Assembly (NCBI RefSeq): GCF_002078875.1
Contig: NC_034414.1
Location: 10,590,225 to 10,654,224, forward strand
Origin: Numida meleagris
Taxonomy: Eukaryota; Chordata; Aves; Galliformes; Numididae
Length of the DNA stretch: 64,000 nucleotides
Direction: 5' to 3'
Both the position numbers and the translations under genes were made by a program. The notes under the pieces were generated by a model that was given only the letters and a program-made list of their open reading frames with translations, searched no databases and was not told where the DNA came from. Every line of letters begins with the position of its first letter. Position 1 is the first letter of the stretch. Positions 1-12,143 of the stretch are shown one piece after another.

Positions 1-1978
1 ATCTTTGGTATTGGGATAAACTTCCAAACCTACCAAGAGGCTTGCAGAGGGTAACCTTCCATGCAAGATGGCCTTGTTATATACCAATTAAATAAAATAA
101 ATGATTAAGTCATCTGATGCCTATTTAGGTATGAGTAACTTTTTATGCCCTCTGAGAGAACTTTCTGTGCTATCTAATACAGATAGCTAAAAAGTCACTT
201 TCTCAAAGTTATACTGAGCAACCGTTAGTTAATTTTGTACAGTCTTCCTGAACCTTGAATCCCGTAACCTAAAACTGTCATGTGGCCACCACAAAAGCTA
301 TATCTTAAAGAACCAAATTGTCATCAACAGATTTTAGTCTGGAGATGAGATTTTTCTCAGGTCCCCTTGCTCCATCTTTGAATAGAGTTGGAATCTTTTG
401 GATCCCAGGGTAATGTTATTCTCAGTATTACCTGCTGGCTTGCATCTTTCTCTAGCTGTTTTTCCATCTGATTGAAAATAAGCGTCTCTTGGTGAAAAAA
501 ATCTTTCTTTCCCTGTAGTCATGAATTTTCCTCTGTCTTTCCTATTATACTGGTGCTGGAACATCAGAGTGAAGACGAGGGCAGGAGTATGGGAAGAATC
601 TAAGAAGAGATGCGGTGGAAAACTATATTAATAGAGTAGAAAATGCTGCTGACTAAAAACATCTCCATTTAGAGAAAAACATCACTGAGAGGCTGGAAAG
701 TAGTTAATTGCTAACTAAGCCAGAGCACTGATTATATCATGTAAACATGGTAGCCCTTTTTGTTTCTTGTTTTCTAGATAAGTATAGTTGCTAGTGCATA
801 CCAATATACTGTTTTTTGGAGTTTTATATTAGTGTACTCATTTGCCTGTACACCTAGATTTTTTTTGCCCCAACACTTCTGTTTTGTTTCATAATAAGAC
901 AAAGTTGTGACATTAGATTTGAGCAAGAAGGCCTCCCAGGAAACTGGAAAAGCCATGATGAATTTGAAAGATTTGGACTACTTCCTTTATTGGAAAACCA
1001 GGACTAGAGTTCTTCTTAGAGCAGTTAGCAGTTCCAACTTGATATGAATCTGGCCTTTTTGGGGGGGGAGAGGGGGAAGAGAGGGGAGTAAAATAATCAC
1101 TAGCATTCTCTTCTTCCTGCACCTTCACCTTCCCGACCACTGTAGAGAAGTAAATGCTATGATAGGTTATTTTGTTAGCCGTCATCTGTTTCAGAAAGCT
1201 TTGGGGGATTTCACACTTAAAATTGCACTGGATAGATCAGTTGGTGAAGGTGAGGGACTTTTTGTTTTCATCAGGAAACTTCATATGCATTTTGCCTTTG
1301 TGAAGCATTGCCCAGAGGTTTTTAACAAAAACAATGACCTTTACCTTTCCTTTTTGCTTTCTTTGTGCCCTGTGATAATATAGTACAGAAAAAATAGTTA
1401 AGTTTTGCCCCAGATAAACACTGATGTCAGTGCGTGAAAGTTCTATGCTGGAAATAGTTTGTTGCGTGTTTATTAATGCTGTGAAATGGCCAAATTCAAA
1501 TTCACATTTAAAAGTAACTCCTGGAATTATCCACACTGTTTTGTGCAATCTATTGTCAGCCGAGCCAATGCATGTGCTCCTTGATTATCATTTGATTTCT
1601 TAAAATTATCATTATTAATTTGCTCTAGAATCTGCAGTTCCTCTCAAAGAGAGCTTGCTGATGATCAAGAAAATTCTGGGGTTGTAAAATTAATCTCGGA
1701 GGTGCAGATAATTTTATGTTTTATGTAAAATCTGCAGGTGTTTAAACTTTTTACATTTGGTTTGTGGCAGAGGCTCTTGGTAGTGTTCCTGCATTTTTTG
1801 TTTTAAATGCAAATTAAAAGGTATATTACAGACTTCTGTTTTAGACTGTTTTCTTTTGCATTTTTTTTCCCCCTCGGTTTGAAAGAGAATGCAGCTTAGG
1901 CAGCTAATGCAGAAGTGTGAGAAAGTTAAGAATGCGTTTGTAAAACATTTCTGTACAAGTTGATTTCTACGCACGATA

Positions 1979-2011
1979 GGTTAACCATAAGGCTGTTAAC
2001 CAAGGGTTAAG
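1979..2011. promoter_or_regulatory. Cluster of GGTTAA/GTTAAC motifs, possible enhancer
   Basis: Three GGTTAA- or GTTAAC-type hexamers occur within 33 bp (GGTTAACC, GTTAACC, GGGTTAAG). GTTAAC is the half-site of HNF1-type factors. The flanking 2020-2260 sequence is richer in G+C than its surroundings. Regulatory function is only a guess from motif density. Confidence 0.2.
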
Positions 2012-5000
2012 TTTTGCTGGCTGCGACTGAAACAGGATGCAGTGACTACATTGTCAGACTGCTGGTGTGAGTGCAAACAGATGAGGAAATGCTGGATCAG
2101 GCACTTCAGCAACTTGGGCTGTTACCGAGGAAACCGTTTGCGTCATACTTGCCAGCAATTAGCTTACAGTTCTTTTATTTTTGATAGTGTTGCAAGCTGA
2201 ACTTGACTGTTACAAAGGAAAAGGCTGCCTTCATCTCAAACTGTTAGGTTGTGGCTGAGTTGTGGCTGGCGCTCATGAGAATTTGCAAGTGTAACTTGGG
2301 ATAAATTGCAGTTATTTAAACTCTCCAGCCTGCTTCTGCAAATAACATTGAGTTGTGCTTGGTTCTGGAGGATGTACAGTCACATTTTTCTTGTCTGAGA
2401 CACTGATCATTCCCTGTTAATGAAATTAAGCGCTACACAAGTTTCACCAATGCTTCAGGTTTCCCCACCTTCTCTAGCACTTATGCCAAAGCATTCTTGT
2501 ATGTTTGGAAATGTTACGTATCCATTTTGAAAACTGTGCTTTAATGTTACTTGAGGCTTAGCCTCTGAAGAGATTCTCTTCCTACTTTTTTTTTTTAATG
2601 TATTGATTAAACTTCAACAACTTTCAGCAATTACCTAATCTCTAATTTAAACCAGTGAGTGTTGAAAACAGTCTGTGTTTTGTCTCAAAAAAGCATAATT
2701 TCTTCTGCATTTCACTTAAACTGTGAACAAATTCACAGCAACTGGTTTAAAGTGATGTATGTTGTTAATATGGGTATTGCCTTATGGCTGCCTAGGGGAA
2801 GTTAGTTTTTAGAGGAAAATCATGCAGTGAAAAGCAGTTAAACCAAGAATGTTAGTCACTGTCTTTACCTTTCTGTTGTTGTTATGTGAATAAATGAACT
2901 GCAGTTAATAGTATGTAGTTGCAGGCTAAGCCTGTTAAAATGTCTACTACACAGTACACACGTTTCTGTGTTTGTTTTAAGCTTAAGAAGTTATTATCTT
3001 TTAAATGTTTGAGTACTAGGATTTTCAATTTACTTTGGAAGAAGCTGTCCAAGTTTTTTATTTTAATTTTTTTTATTTTTTAAATAATACTGACAGACGA
3101 TCACCTAGAGCTGTATCCAGAGTCCATAGGCAAAGCTACATAAAAAAAAAAAAAAAAAAAAAAGTAAAGAAACTTAAAAACTTAAATAAGAGGCACGTAA
3201 AGATTGCAATGGGTACCTGTGGTTCTGCACATCCGTGGTAGATTAACTTATCCGTGAAAGTCTAGCAGCCCGTATTTTGGAGGGCATTTTTTTACACTGT
3301 CTGACTGACTTGTCCAGCCTCACTAACATACGTCGTTGTGTGCGGCCGTTCCTTGATATGCGCTTTATTTGGTGTGCATTCATCACAGCTCAACTTCAAG
3401 TTAGAAAGTTTTACCATTCAGGGCAGTGAGTACTGAGATTTAAATCTGTGGTTAACAAATGGTTAATAGAGGTGTTAATAAAACAGGATCTAGAAATCTG
3501 AAGTTCATGTGAATTTTGTTGTTAATTTTATTTTTTGTTAACAGCAAAATGGAAGTTATGGTGCTGACAGATCACAGTTGGGTTCTGTGAGTGTATGTCT
3601 AGGAACTTTGCCATTTGTTTAGGCAAATGCCTGCAAGTTGTGCAATACATCAAACATATTGAATATTTTGTTTTATCCTCGTTTGATCGTTTTGCCCCGT
3701 AAGCCTTGTCATCATCTTCAGTGAAGGAGGCGGGAGTTATGTGAACACGTTCCCATTTTGAGTGTTATTTAATTATCTCAATTTAACCTTCATTCTGGCA
3801 CTTGTTAGTTATTTTCAAAGTGTTTTTGTGAGCTAACAGTATTCCGTTGTTTTTGTTTCTCTAAATTTCATATTGTCAGCCTGACTGTTGCGTACATTTG
3901 CATGTTTCAAAAGATTAGTCGGTAGTAACAGATGTAACGGCAGTAGGACAGTATCTGGTATATTATCTTGCAGGCAGTTTGGTAAGGGACCGTGTTTTTT
4001 TCAGCAAAGCCTATGAAGTTCCACATGATTCCTGGAGAAATATTTGTTTTATATAAATTAAGTTACATGTATTGTAGCCTCCTGAGTATGTATGTCAATT
4101 CATCTTGCACTGTATGTTATGTAACTTTTACAACCAGTCATATAGGAGAGTGCTATGAAAGAGAAAACAATCTCTTCCATTTTCCTGTGATTGTGATTCT
4201 TACTGAGGTTACCAAATCTGTAAATTGTTCTTTGCAACTCTTACACTGTGCAGTATTATATAGAAAATTACACTGAAAACAGCAAGAAAGTGACCGATAA
4301 TCCATTGTTTCTTTACGTATATAACTAAAATATCCAGCAGTAAGGTCACCTAATGTAGGAAGTTTTGTGTCAGGAATATTTTCATGTTTTTCTGAGCCAC
4401 GTAAAGAGTATTTTTCATCTGCTTTCTTTTCTGATATCACGGTTATGAGCTTAAATGATCATTAGAATCACCTAGGATGATTTTTTTTAATTGTTTTTCC
4501 CACAGTCTCGTTTGAATAATATTCTTCCAGACCTTTTTATTTTAAAGCCATCTTTGCTAGTTACCCTGTTTTGTTTCAATTCAGTCATTAAGAACAATAG
4601 AAGTAGTGATGTTAATTTACTTCTGTTCACCAGCCCCTTTCTCCTGATATTAAAATCTCTCTGTTTACTCGAAGAATGAAGCTTCTCTACAGCTCCACCC
4701 CGAGGAAATCCCAAGTTTAGGCTGTAATAAACCTGTCAGTGGACTGCTTTGTTTGTTTTAGAATTTTGAGAATAAAAGCGATGGGGAGTTACTGAGAGAC
4801 ATGACTTAGCCATCTCTTAAAATTTCCAGGCATGTCACAAATTTTCCTTGCATGATTTTCATGTTTATATATTCTCTGTGTCCAAATAAATAATTCCTTC
4901 TCAATTTTTTCAGTTTGGTATCCATGTAGACTCTGAGTCCGTTGTTCAGTCTGATTTAACAGTTTACTTAAATCCTGTGGAATGGGGAGCTCCCTTCTCA

Positions 5001-6829
5001 TTCTCGTTGCCTCAAGTGTCAGTTGCAGGTGATCTTTCTGGGTCATCATATTCCACTATAATTTTCTCTGGGGATGCTAATTTTATTTAAATAAATCTGA
5101 TTTAAAATGTCCTCTGTGTACAGCAGCTGTTTAGAGGAAATGTTTCCTAAGATGCACTCTGGAGGCAGGGACTTCAATGGTTTTTAAGATCAAGTGATAT
5201 TAGTAACTCTTCCATACATCCCTCTAATTTTGGGATGCTGAACCCTTTTGTATGTGTCTCAGATATCTTCTGTGTGTGGTTCCCCCCTACCACCTCCCCA
5301 CCCTTCCTCATTCTTCCTTTGCACTTTGATTTTACTTCTTGGGTGGTGGTTGTTGTTGTTGTTGTTTATCTGCTTGCCTTTTTTCCTTTTGCATCTTTTT
5401 TATGCTAACACCACCAGCAGAATTAACTTAGACTTATGGTGCAGCTTTTCTTGGCTGGGAGGTATGGTACAATTGCAGTGCAAATTGTAATTAAAATTTT
5501 AAGTTCTGGGGTCAGAGCATACTTGGAGATAATTCTTTTGATGTTAAGATCTATGTTAAATTTAGATCAATCTTTATGTAGACATTACAAATTTTAAAAA
5601 GTACTTTTTTTTTTTTTTTTACCTTTAGACATATCCTTTCTAATCGGACCATCTCTGCTCTAATATTCCAGTTCCCTGAGTGCTTTGTGGCACTTGCAGT
5701 GATAGAAGTGCTCTTTCCTAGTGCCGTCGGCTCAGTCATGCCCTGGCTCTGTCCCCCTTTGTGCTGACACAAGCATTCATGAGACTACACAGTGAACTAA
5801 ATTGGGGAACTAATCCGTGTTTGTAGCTCCTTGCCACGTGTCTGCATGAATGCTTCTGCTGCGTAAGGGAGGGAGTGATGCAGGGATGGGAATAAGCAGC
5901 TGGGGGAGGGCAGGGCAGCTCCTTCATTGTGGCAACGATAACTCATGCTGGTTTAAAAGAAATAATGGCAGTGCAGTATAAAGAATGGATGTGTTAGAAC
6001 TTCCCGCCAAATCATTTGGAATTGCATTCCCTCAGCCCTCAAAGCCACCATGTGTTCTCTATGTCTTGGGTGTACTGCATGTTCTGCATTTATCTCCTCA
6101 AAATAAAAGGAACAAAAGTTAGTGTATATACTTAGCCTTGCGCGCTAAGTGAGGCAGAGCGTTCTTTTGAAAATCAATTTAGGATTTTGTGGTAATAGAT
6201 GGTATCACACTACATTTATATGTAAGAACAGAATGAGCTGAGAAAGGACTCGTGTTGAATCAAATTCTTTATTATACCTGGGTATTTAGTTCTCCTTTAA
6301 AACAGTGCTTTAATGCTATCACGCTTATGTGAAAAGCCTTCACTATTTCAGAATAAATTGAACTGAAAACATAAAACTGAAACAATGTTATTTTGGGTCA
6401 TCTTCTGAGTCTTATGTTCAGCAGTCCATCATGCTCCCATCTACCATACTAAATATTTAACTTGGTAGTGTGAGAAAACCAAAACTATTATCTTGGAAAG
6501 ATATTGAGTTAGGAAGTATGGCTCTCCCACTTTGATATTGCTAGATGTTTTGATGATTTTTCTGCTTGTTTTTTTGTGTACTTGAAATTCCAGATAAAGT
6601 TAGTTGATACAGTAAGAAAGCTTCAATCCTGTTCTCTGCTGTAACTTTCCTGAACTTCATGAGACAAATAATTCTAGTGATTTCATTCCTGCCAGCTTCA
6701 GAGTTCTGTTAGGTTTGTAATCTTCTGTAATATGGAATTGTGCAATCTAATAATGTGTCACTTGGTCCTTTCATAATAACTGTAGATCTGTTACGTTCAC
6801 TTTAAAGAGATGTTTGCCTATTTGCTCTT

Positions 6830-6883
6830 TCTACCATCCCAGTGTAAAAGATGGTTTCTACCATCTCCAATGTAAAAGGCATT
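6830..6883. repeat. 27-bp tandem duplication (two diverged copies)
   Basis: Two adjacent 27-bp units both begin TCTACCATC and share an inner ATGTAAAA/GTGTAAAA block. Copy 1 is 6830-6856 and copy 2 is 6857-6883. This is a simple local duplication with several substitutions; no function is suggested. Confidence 0.75.
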
Positions 6884-6989
6884 AGCTGCTGTTAACATTC
6901 TTTGACTGGAGGAATGGAGATTTGCAAACAGGTGCTCTACACTTCTGACTTTAGCTTTTGAATAACTCGTCTGTTAAGGAGTATATGCA

Positions 6990-7511
6990 AATGACTCCAT
7001 CTGGAGTACTGTGTCCAGGCCAGGGGTCCCTAGCATAGGAGAGGTACAGAGCTGTTGAAGTGGGTCCAGAGGAGGGCCATGAAGATGATCAAAGGGCTGG
7101 AGCACCTCCCATATGAAGAAAGGTTGAGGAAGTTGAGCTTGATCAGCCCGGAGAAGAGAAGGCTCTGGGGAGATCACCTTGTTGCCTTCCAGTAATTGAA
7201 GGGAGCTTACAGGCAGGAGGGAGACCAAATTTTTATGCAGTTTTGTAGTGATAGGATAAGGGGTAATCGTTTCAAACTAAAAGAGGGAGATTTAGGTTAG
7301 ATGTTAGGAAGAAATTCTTTATTCAGAAGGCGGTGAGGCACTGGCACTGCTGCCCAGAGAACCTGTGGGTGCCCCATCCCTGGAGGTGTTCAAGGCCAGG
7401 TTGGATGGGGCTCTGGGCAGCCTGAGCTGGTGGGAGGCGGCCCTGCCCATGGCAGGTGGGTTGGAACTAGTTTATCTTTGAGGTCCCTTCCAACCTAAAC
7501 CATTCTATGAT
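6990..7511 (+). mobile_element. CR1 LINE, 5'-truncated, sense
   Basis: A 5'-truncated copy of a chicken-repeat-1 retrotransposon, + strand. Diagnostic blocks in order are CTGGAGTACTGTGTCCAG, a GGTCCAGAGGAGGGCCA block, GAGAAGAGAAGGCTCTGGGG, GGTGCCCCATCCCTGGAGG and a final CCTTCCAACCTAAACCATTC running into CTATGAT. It includes the C-terminal end of ORF2 (reverse transcriptase), broken by stops, and the 3' UTR. It lacks a poly-A tail, as is normal for CR1. It is inactive. Confidence 0.95.
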
Positions 7512-10500
7512 CTGCTTCTGTTGTGATATTCTTGAAGTTTTTTTCAACTTTATTCTCAAGGTTTGTTCTCGTAGAGAGAATCCTGTGAAAGCGCTTGCAG
7601 TTCTGCCACTTAGAAATGTTATATTTGTACATCTTTATGAAATCTGAGATATTATATCTTGTTTTGTGCAACTAATAATGGTTTTCTAACACAAGGACTG
7701 ATTCTGATCACCTAATTAAGGTGAGATGGTCTCCTTGTTTGCTTGTGTTTTTTTTTTCTTTTTAATAATGCTAGCGAAGATAAAGTCGAAATTTGCACTT
7801 AAGTTGACATTTAAAAAAACCCCAACAAAATATTAACAAAAATGTGAATTATAGCAATGATTGTCAAAGATTAAACTCAAGTTTAGGAGAAGTGAGAGCA
7901 AAAAAAAAAAAGAAAGGAAGAACAAACTGGAGAGAAAATGTTAATCACATAGAGAAGAAATACAATTATAGCTAGAAGAATCATAAAACTTACAACTATT
8001 GTTTTATTTAATCTGGTTTTGGTTTAGTTTAAGTTGAAGTAGCAGGCTAAAGCGTGATTGGCTTGATAATTCTTGATAGTTTATCTTCTATGCCACTTAT
8101 TCCTAGCCAGAAGATGGAAATAGAATGCTTATTAAAAAATTATGATTTAAAACTATTAGCAGTACTTGGGGTTTTATCTATTTTGTTACTGTCTGTGCAA
8201 GACAATCTGTTCTACACAATGCTGTGTGAAGTATGAAGAGTGTGCGAGGTCCTCTGTTACTGCTCTGTAAGATTTTTAAATAAATATGCCCAGATGGCAG
8301 AAATATACTGGGCAATAGAAAGACTTTTTAACTGAGAGTATTGTTAGAAATGTATTGCAAGAAATACTTGAGAGCAATTATTCGTTGACCAAGAGTTAGG
8401 CAAGCACTTTTGAAGAGCACAGAAGTGTCCTTTATCAGTCATCCATTACAATGACTGCTAAAAGAGATAATGACACTACACCATTTTAAGAAAAGAAGTA
8501 CAGTAAGTATAGTTTGTGATATCTGTATCGAATGCTGCTCACAGTACGACTGAGGCAATTTGCAGCATACTCTGAAACCTTCTGAGGAAATTGGGTGAAT
8601 GTGGATGGATATTTTGCGTTGAATTCCATTCTGCCATTAATCTCTTTGACTAACAGAACATTTGGAAAAGTAGCCTATAATGCTTAGATATTTTGCCAAC
8701 GCCCCTTTTGAGGTTGATGAACTGTCGGAAATGGAATACTTTATGACATTTACCCAGTGTTTTTTGTAAGTGGGTGGTGCTGATAGAGATCCAAAACAAG
8801 GCCAGAATAGGCAATTATAGTCTGATCTCCCTTCCTAATTTTCTGTAGTATGTGGAGTCTCCGGTCAAAAATTTCTCTTCCTTGTATGTTAAAAGTTTTG
8901 TTTTACATGCTAATGTACTGTGGTACTGTGTGTTGATTGAATCAATTAATTAGTTATCTAGGTTTCATCCCTGTGTCATTTAAGGAAAATTCTTTCATCT
9001 TTTGGTCAGAAACACCCACTGAACGAGTGATTTCAGAGTGTTCTTAAATGTTTTGTTGTGTAGGTATTTAATATTGTTCGATTAACAATAAGATTATACA
9101 TAGAGAGTTATAGCTTTTTTTTGCTAAATTAAAACGCTAAAAAAAAAGACACCTGCAATACATTTGTATTTATTAGACTTCATTAAATAAAATGAAACTT
9201 GATTCCTTCTTTTCTTGGAACATATATATAGCAAAGGATTCTTATTTTGCCAAAATGCTTCAAGATAACATTCTCGAAAGATCATATTTTGTCAAAAAAT
9301 TTTTCAGAAGTTTCAAAATGTTTTGCATTTTAATAGGTAAAGTAGGAATATTGAAATTATAATTCATATTGTGTATTGATTGGATGTGGATTTTTTTTTT
9401 AATTCATAACCTTTTGAAGCAGTTTTATGTAGCTTTTTGGTTTCATTTGATTGAAAGACTGCTGCATTCTGCTGCCCTAGTTACTCAGTAATGATTGTTA
9501 AAACATGTACAATAATGTACCCCCCAAATTCTAAAATTTGTTAAAAGTTTTATGAATGTTAGGCATTTTACATTTGTGTTCTTCCCACTCCATTTTTAGA
9601 TATTTGTATTTTAAGACTGACTTGTTTTGGCGTGTCTAAATATTAAAAAATGTCCCTTAGGTTCGCACTGAAGTCTTGTAACTTAAAAAACATCTGCACA
9701 ACCTATTTTTACATTAACACAGCTATTTTCAGTGTCAAAAAATATTGTCCAAAACCTTGAAACAAACAGTTTAAACTGTTAAATTGCAGCTTTTGTTTTT
9801 TAAATTTTGAAACATGTACCTGAATTCTGACTAGTTTCAAAACTGATATAAACTTTAGAGTAAGGTTTTTTTTGTTTAACCAGTTGTAGTCCTTTTTAAT
9901 AACCATTTTTACACACCGAGCAACTTATTTTTCTAGTTTTCAAAGTAGTAGCTCATTTTCCATTTCCTGAGGCAATTAATTAAAACTGTTTGTGTGATAG
10001 TGAGAGTTAACATTGTTTAAGCGTAATAGTGTGAGTCAGTCTTATGGTGTTTGTAATAACAAGTTTCCACATCACTTTTTTAAGGCATTGATATGATTTT
10101 CTTTTTTTTTTTTCAGTGAAGCATTAATCAATTTAACTGTTCCATTCTGTAAATTAGTCATCATTTCTTTTCTATGTAGCTTTTTCTGGTCTTAGCCAAT
10201 TCATTTTTGTAGACTCCAGGTTGGATTGCCTCTAAATAACACTTTTTCTTCTTGCTAAAGCTTTAATCCTAAGCTTGAAAATACAGCCCTTCCAAGAAGA
10301 GAAAGAATCTTTTTTATCTAAGCGATTTCCAGAGTTCATTTTCAAGAATAATTTCTTGTCTCCTGTTTCACCTTCCTCTTAAATACGAATAAATGACACT
10401 GTCCCATACCATCAAACTGCTGTACTTGGAAAGAAATGTTTTTTTCCCTTACCACAGACAGTGTCCTTTGTTTTAAGTTGGAGATACTTCTGTAAGTTAA

Positions 10501-12093
10501 TTTACAGGTAATATAACCCTGTATTAACTTACAACCTTAATATTTTGTAAATATCAAAAGGTATTACTGCAAGAGTTTTATCACCACTAAAATGTATGCT
10601 AAGTAGTGTATGTGCATGTACGTAGTGTGTATGTGTGCAGTTCCTGTCACAGTTGATGTCATCCTGGTACCTTTTCTCGTGCTCAGACATCCCTGGTACC
10701 TTTGTATCCGTTGGCGTAGTTCAGTTAAATTTGACAGAGAGGAATCATCTTGAATAATAAAATTCCTGTACATTTCATGACAATCAGTAGCCAGCAAGCA
10801 CCCTTGGTAGCCTACTAATACCTTATTTATATGAAATACCGAAGATGGAATAAGTACTCAAAATAAAGGAAAACAAGGCATTTAAATCTTGCAACTCCAA
10901 GGTGACAAGCCATCTAGTCATAATGCAAAAGTTCTTAGGAGTTCATCACTTCTGCTCCTCACAGAGTTACTTAACTCTTTTTCTGGAAAAAGCATGCTTT
11001 CTATTGAGTTGTTCTATTCAAGTTCTGGGAAGATGATCTTCTATTTGCTGCAACATGACAGTGTATTTTTTGGCCAGTTTATTTACGCTCTGAGCCTTTC
11101 TCACAGTAGACTGCAACTCGTTTGTTTGTAACAGTTAGATTTCAGGATGGGAATGACGATGGCCGTTCTTTGAAGGAAGTACTTGAACAGTTTTGCATGA
11201 GGTGTCCTTTACTGCCATTGCTGGGATATGAAAGCAAGCTGTTTCACTGGTATTTTATTTTGTCACTTAGAAGCAGGAGAGCTGGTCACAACTTTTTCTT
11301 GTGGAACCCTAAATGGTGAAATGGGGAGAGCAAGATGCATTTCACATTGTTAGATAAGATTATATGTATGTTTAGATTCTGAATGTTGCCTTTTTCAGCA
11401 GGGAGGTGATTTCTAGGAAGAGGAGGATGGAGAAGGGAGAAGAGTATACTGATTTAAAAGTTGACTGTTGCCGAAGATCAACAAGAAAATTTACTTCCTT
11501 GAAAGTCTTACCTCTGTACTGGATATGAAGTTGGCATTGTGGGAGCATAGTTCTAGCTGTAGGATTCTGCAAGTGTGTGCCTAGTGCATTGGCTGCATTT
11601 TCAGTAACGATCTAGACATTCGTTTCTCGGTCTTCGGTCTTTGCTTCCTATCGCAAGTCACGTTTAAAGTATTATCTGAGTATCTTCTGAATATTTATGT
11701 ATGGGAAGCTTACCAGCAGTGAGTCTTAGACAACAGAGTCTCCTGCTGGTGCTGTCTGTTGAAACACTGTTAAACTGTCATGTAGCCCCTTAAAGTATGG
11801 AACAGTTGGAACAGCTGGCTGCTCCCTTGATTGTTTCCAGACACAGCAACAGAAAAATGACGCTTTGTTTCCCGAGGGTGTTTGAAAGCTGGCAACTCAG
11901 TTCTCAGCTGTCATGGTGGGAGAAGTGATGGAAAGTGAATTCAGAATCCTGGAAAAGAAGACTGTAGATTCCAGAAAACAAGCTGAAGCAATTTCTGAAC
12001 TATCATAGAATAGATGAGGAAGGCTTAGGTGAGTTTAGTAGAGCCAATATTTTCTTCAGGCTTCTTTGCTTGACTTCCAGATAAACTGCTTTC
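7512..12093. other. Intron 1 stretch, no gene seen
   Basis: AT-rich, non-coding. The notable features are short A and T runs (for example around 7901-7911 and 10102-10113) and a bulged inverted repeat at 10491-10533. Frames of 60-80 codons here show no recognisable protein features. Confidence 0.55.
10491..10533. repeat. Inverted repeat / hairpin
   Basis: The left arm TGTAAGTTAATTTACAGG (10491-10508) and right arm CCTGTATTAACTTACA (10518-10533) are complementary over 16 pairs apart from a two-base TT bulge; the loop is 9 nt. It could form a cruciform or an RNA hairpin in the intron. The stem is shorter than a usual pre-miRNA. Confidence 0.7.
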
Positions 12094-12143
12094 GGGCCAA
12101 ATGATCTTTGAAGGTCCCTTTCAACTGAACTATTCTATTCTAC
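12094..12143 (+). mobile_element. CR1 3'-end fragment, sense
   Basis: About 50 bp resembling the very 3' end of CR1: AAATGATCTTTGAAGGTCCC, then CAACTGAACTATTCTATTCT. It matches the usual GATGATCTTTRAGGTCCCTTCCAACC to ATTCTAT ending with a few substitutions. There is no upstream CR1 body that I can follow. Confidence 0.6.

Larger units (their letters stand above)
1..6989. other. PDE3B intron 1 (inferred), first stretch, no gene seen
   Basis: AT-rich DNA with no convincing exon, RNA gene or repeat of known family. It holds an A22 homopolymer at 3142-3163, T runs near 2587 and 5605-5622, a cluster of GTTAAC-type sites at 1979-2011, and a 27-bp tandem duplication at 6830-6883. The open frames here lack codon-level conservation that I recognise and are interrupted on all sides. 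Confidence 0.6.

Noticed and set aside
6974..7228. 84-codon - strand frame
   Set aside because: Antisense to the CR1 copy at 6990-7511.
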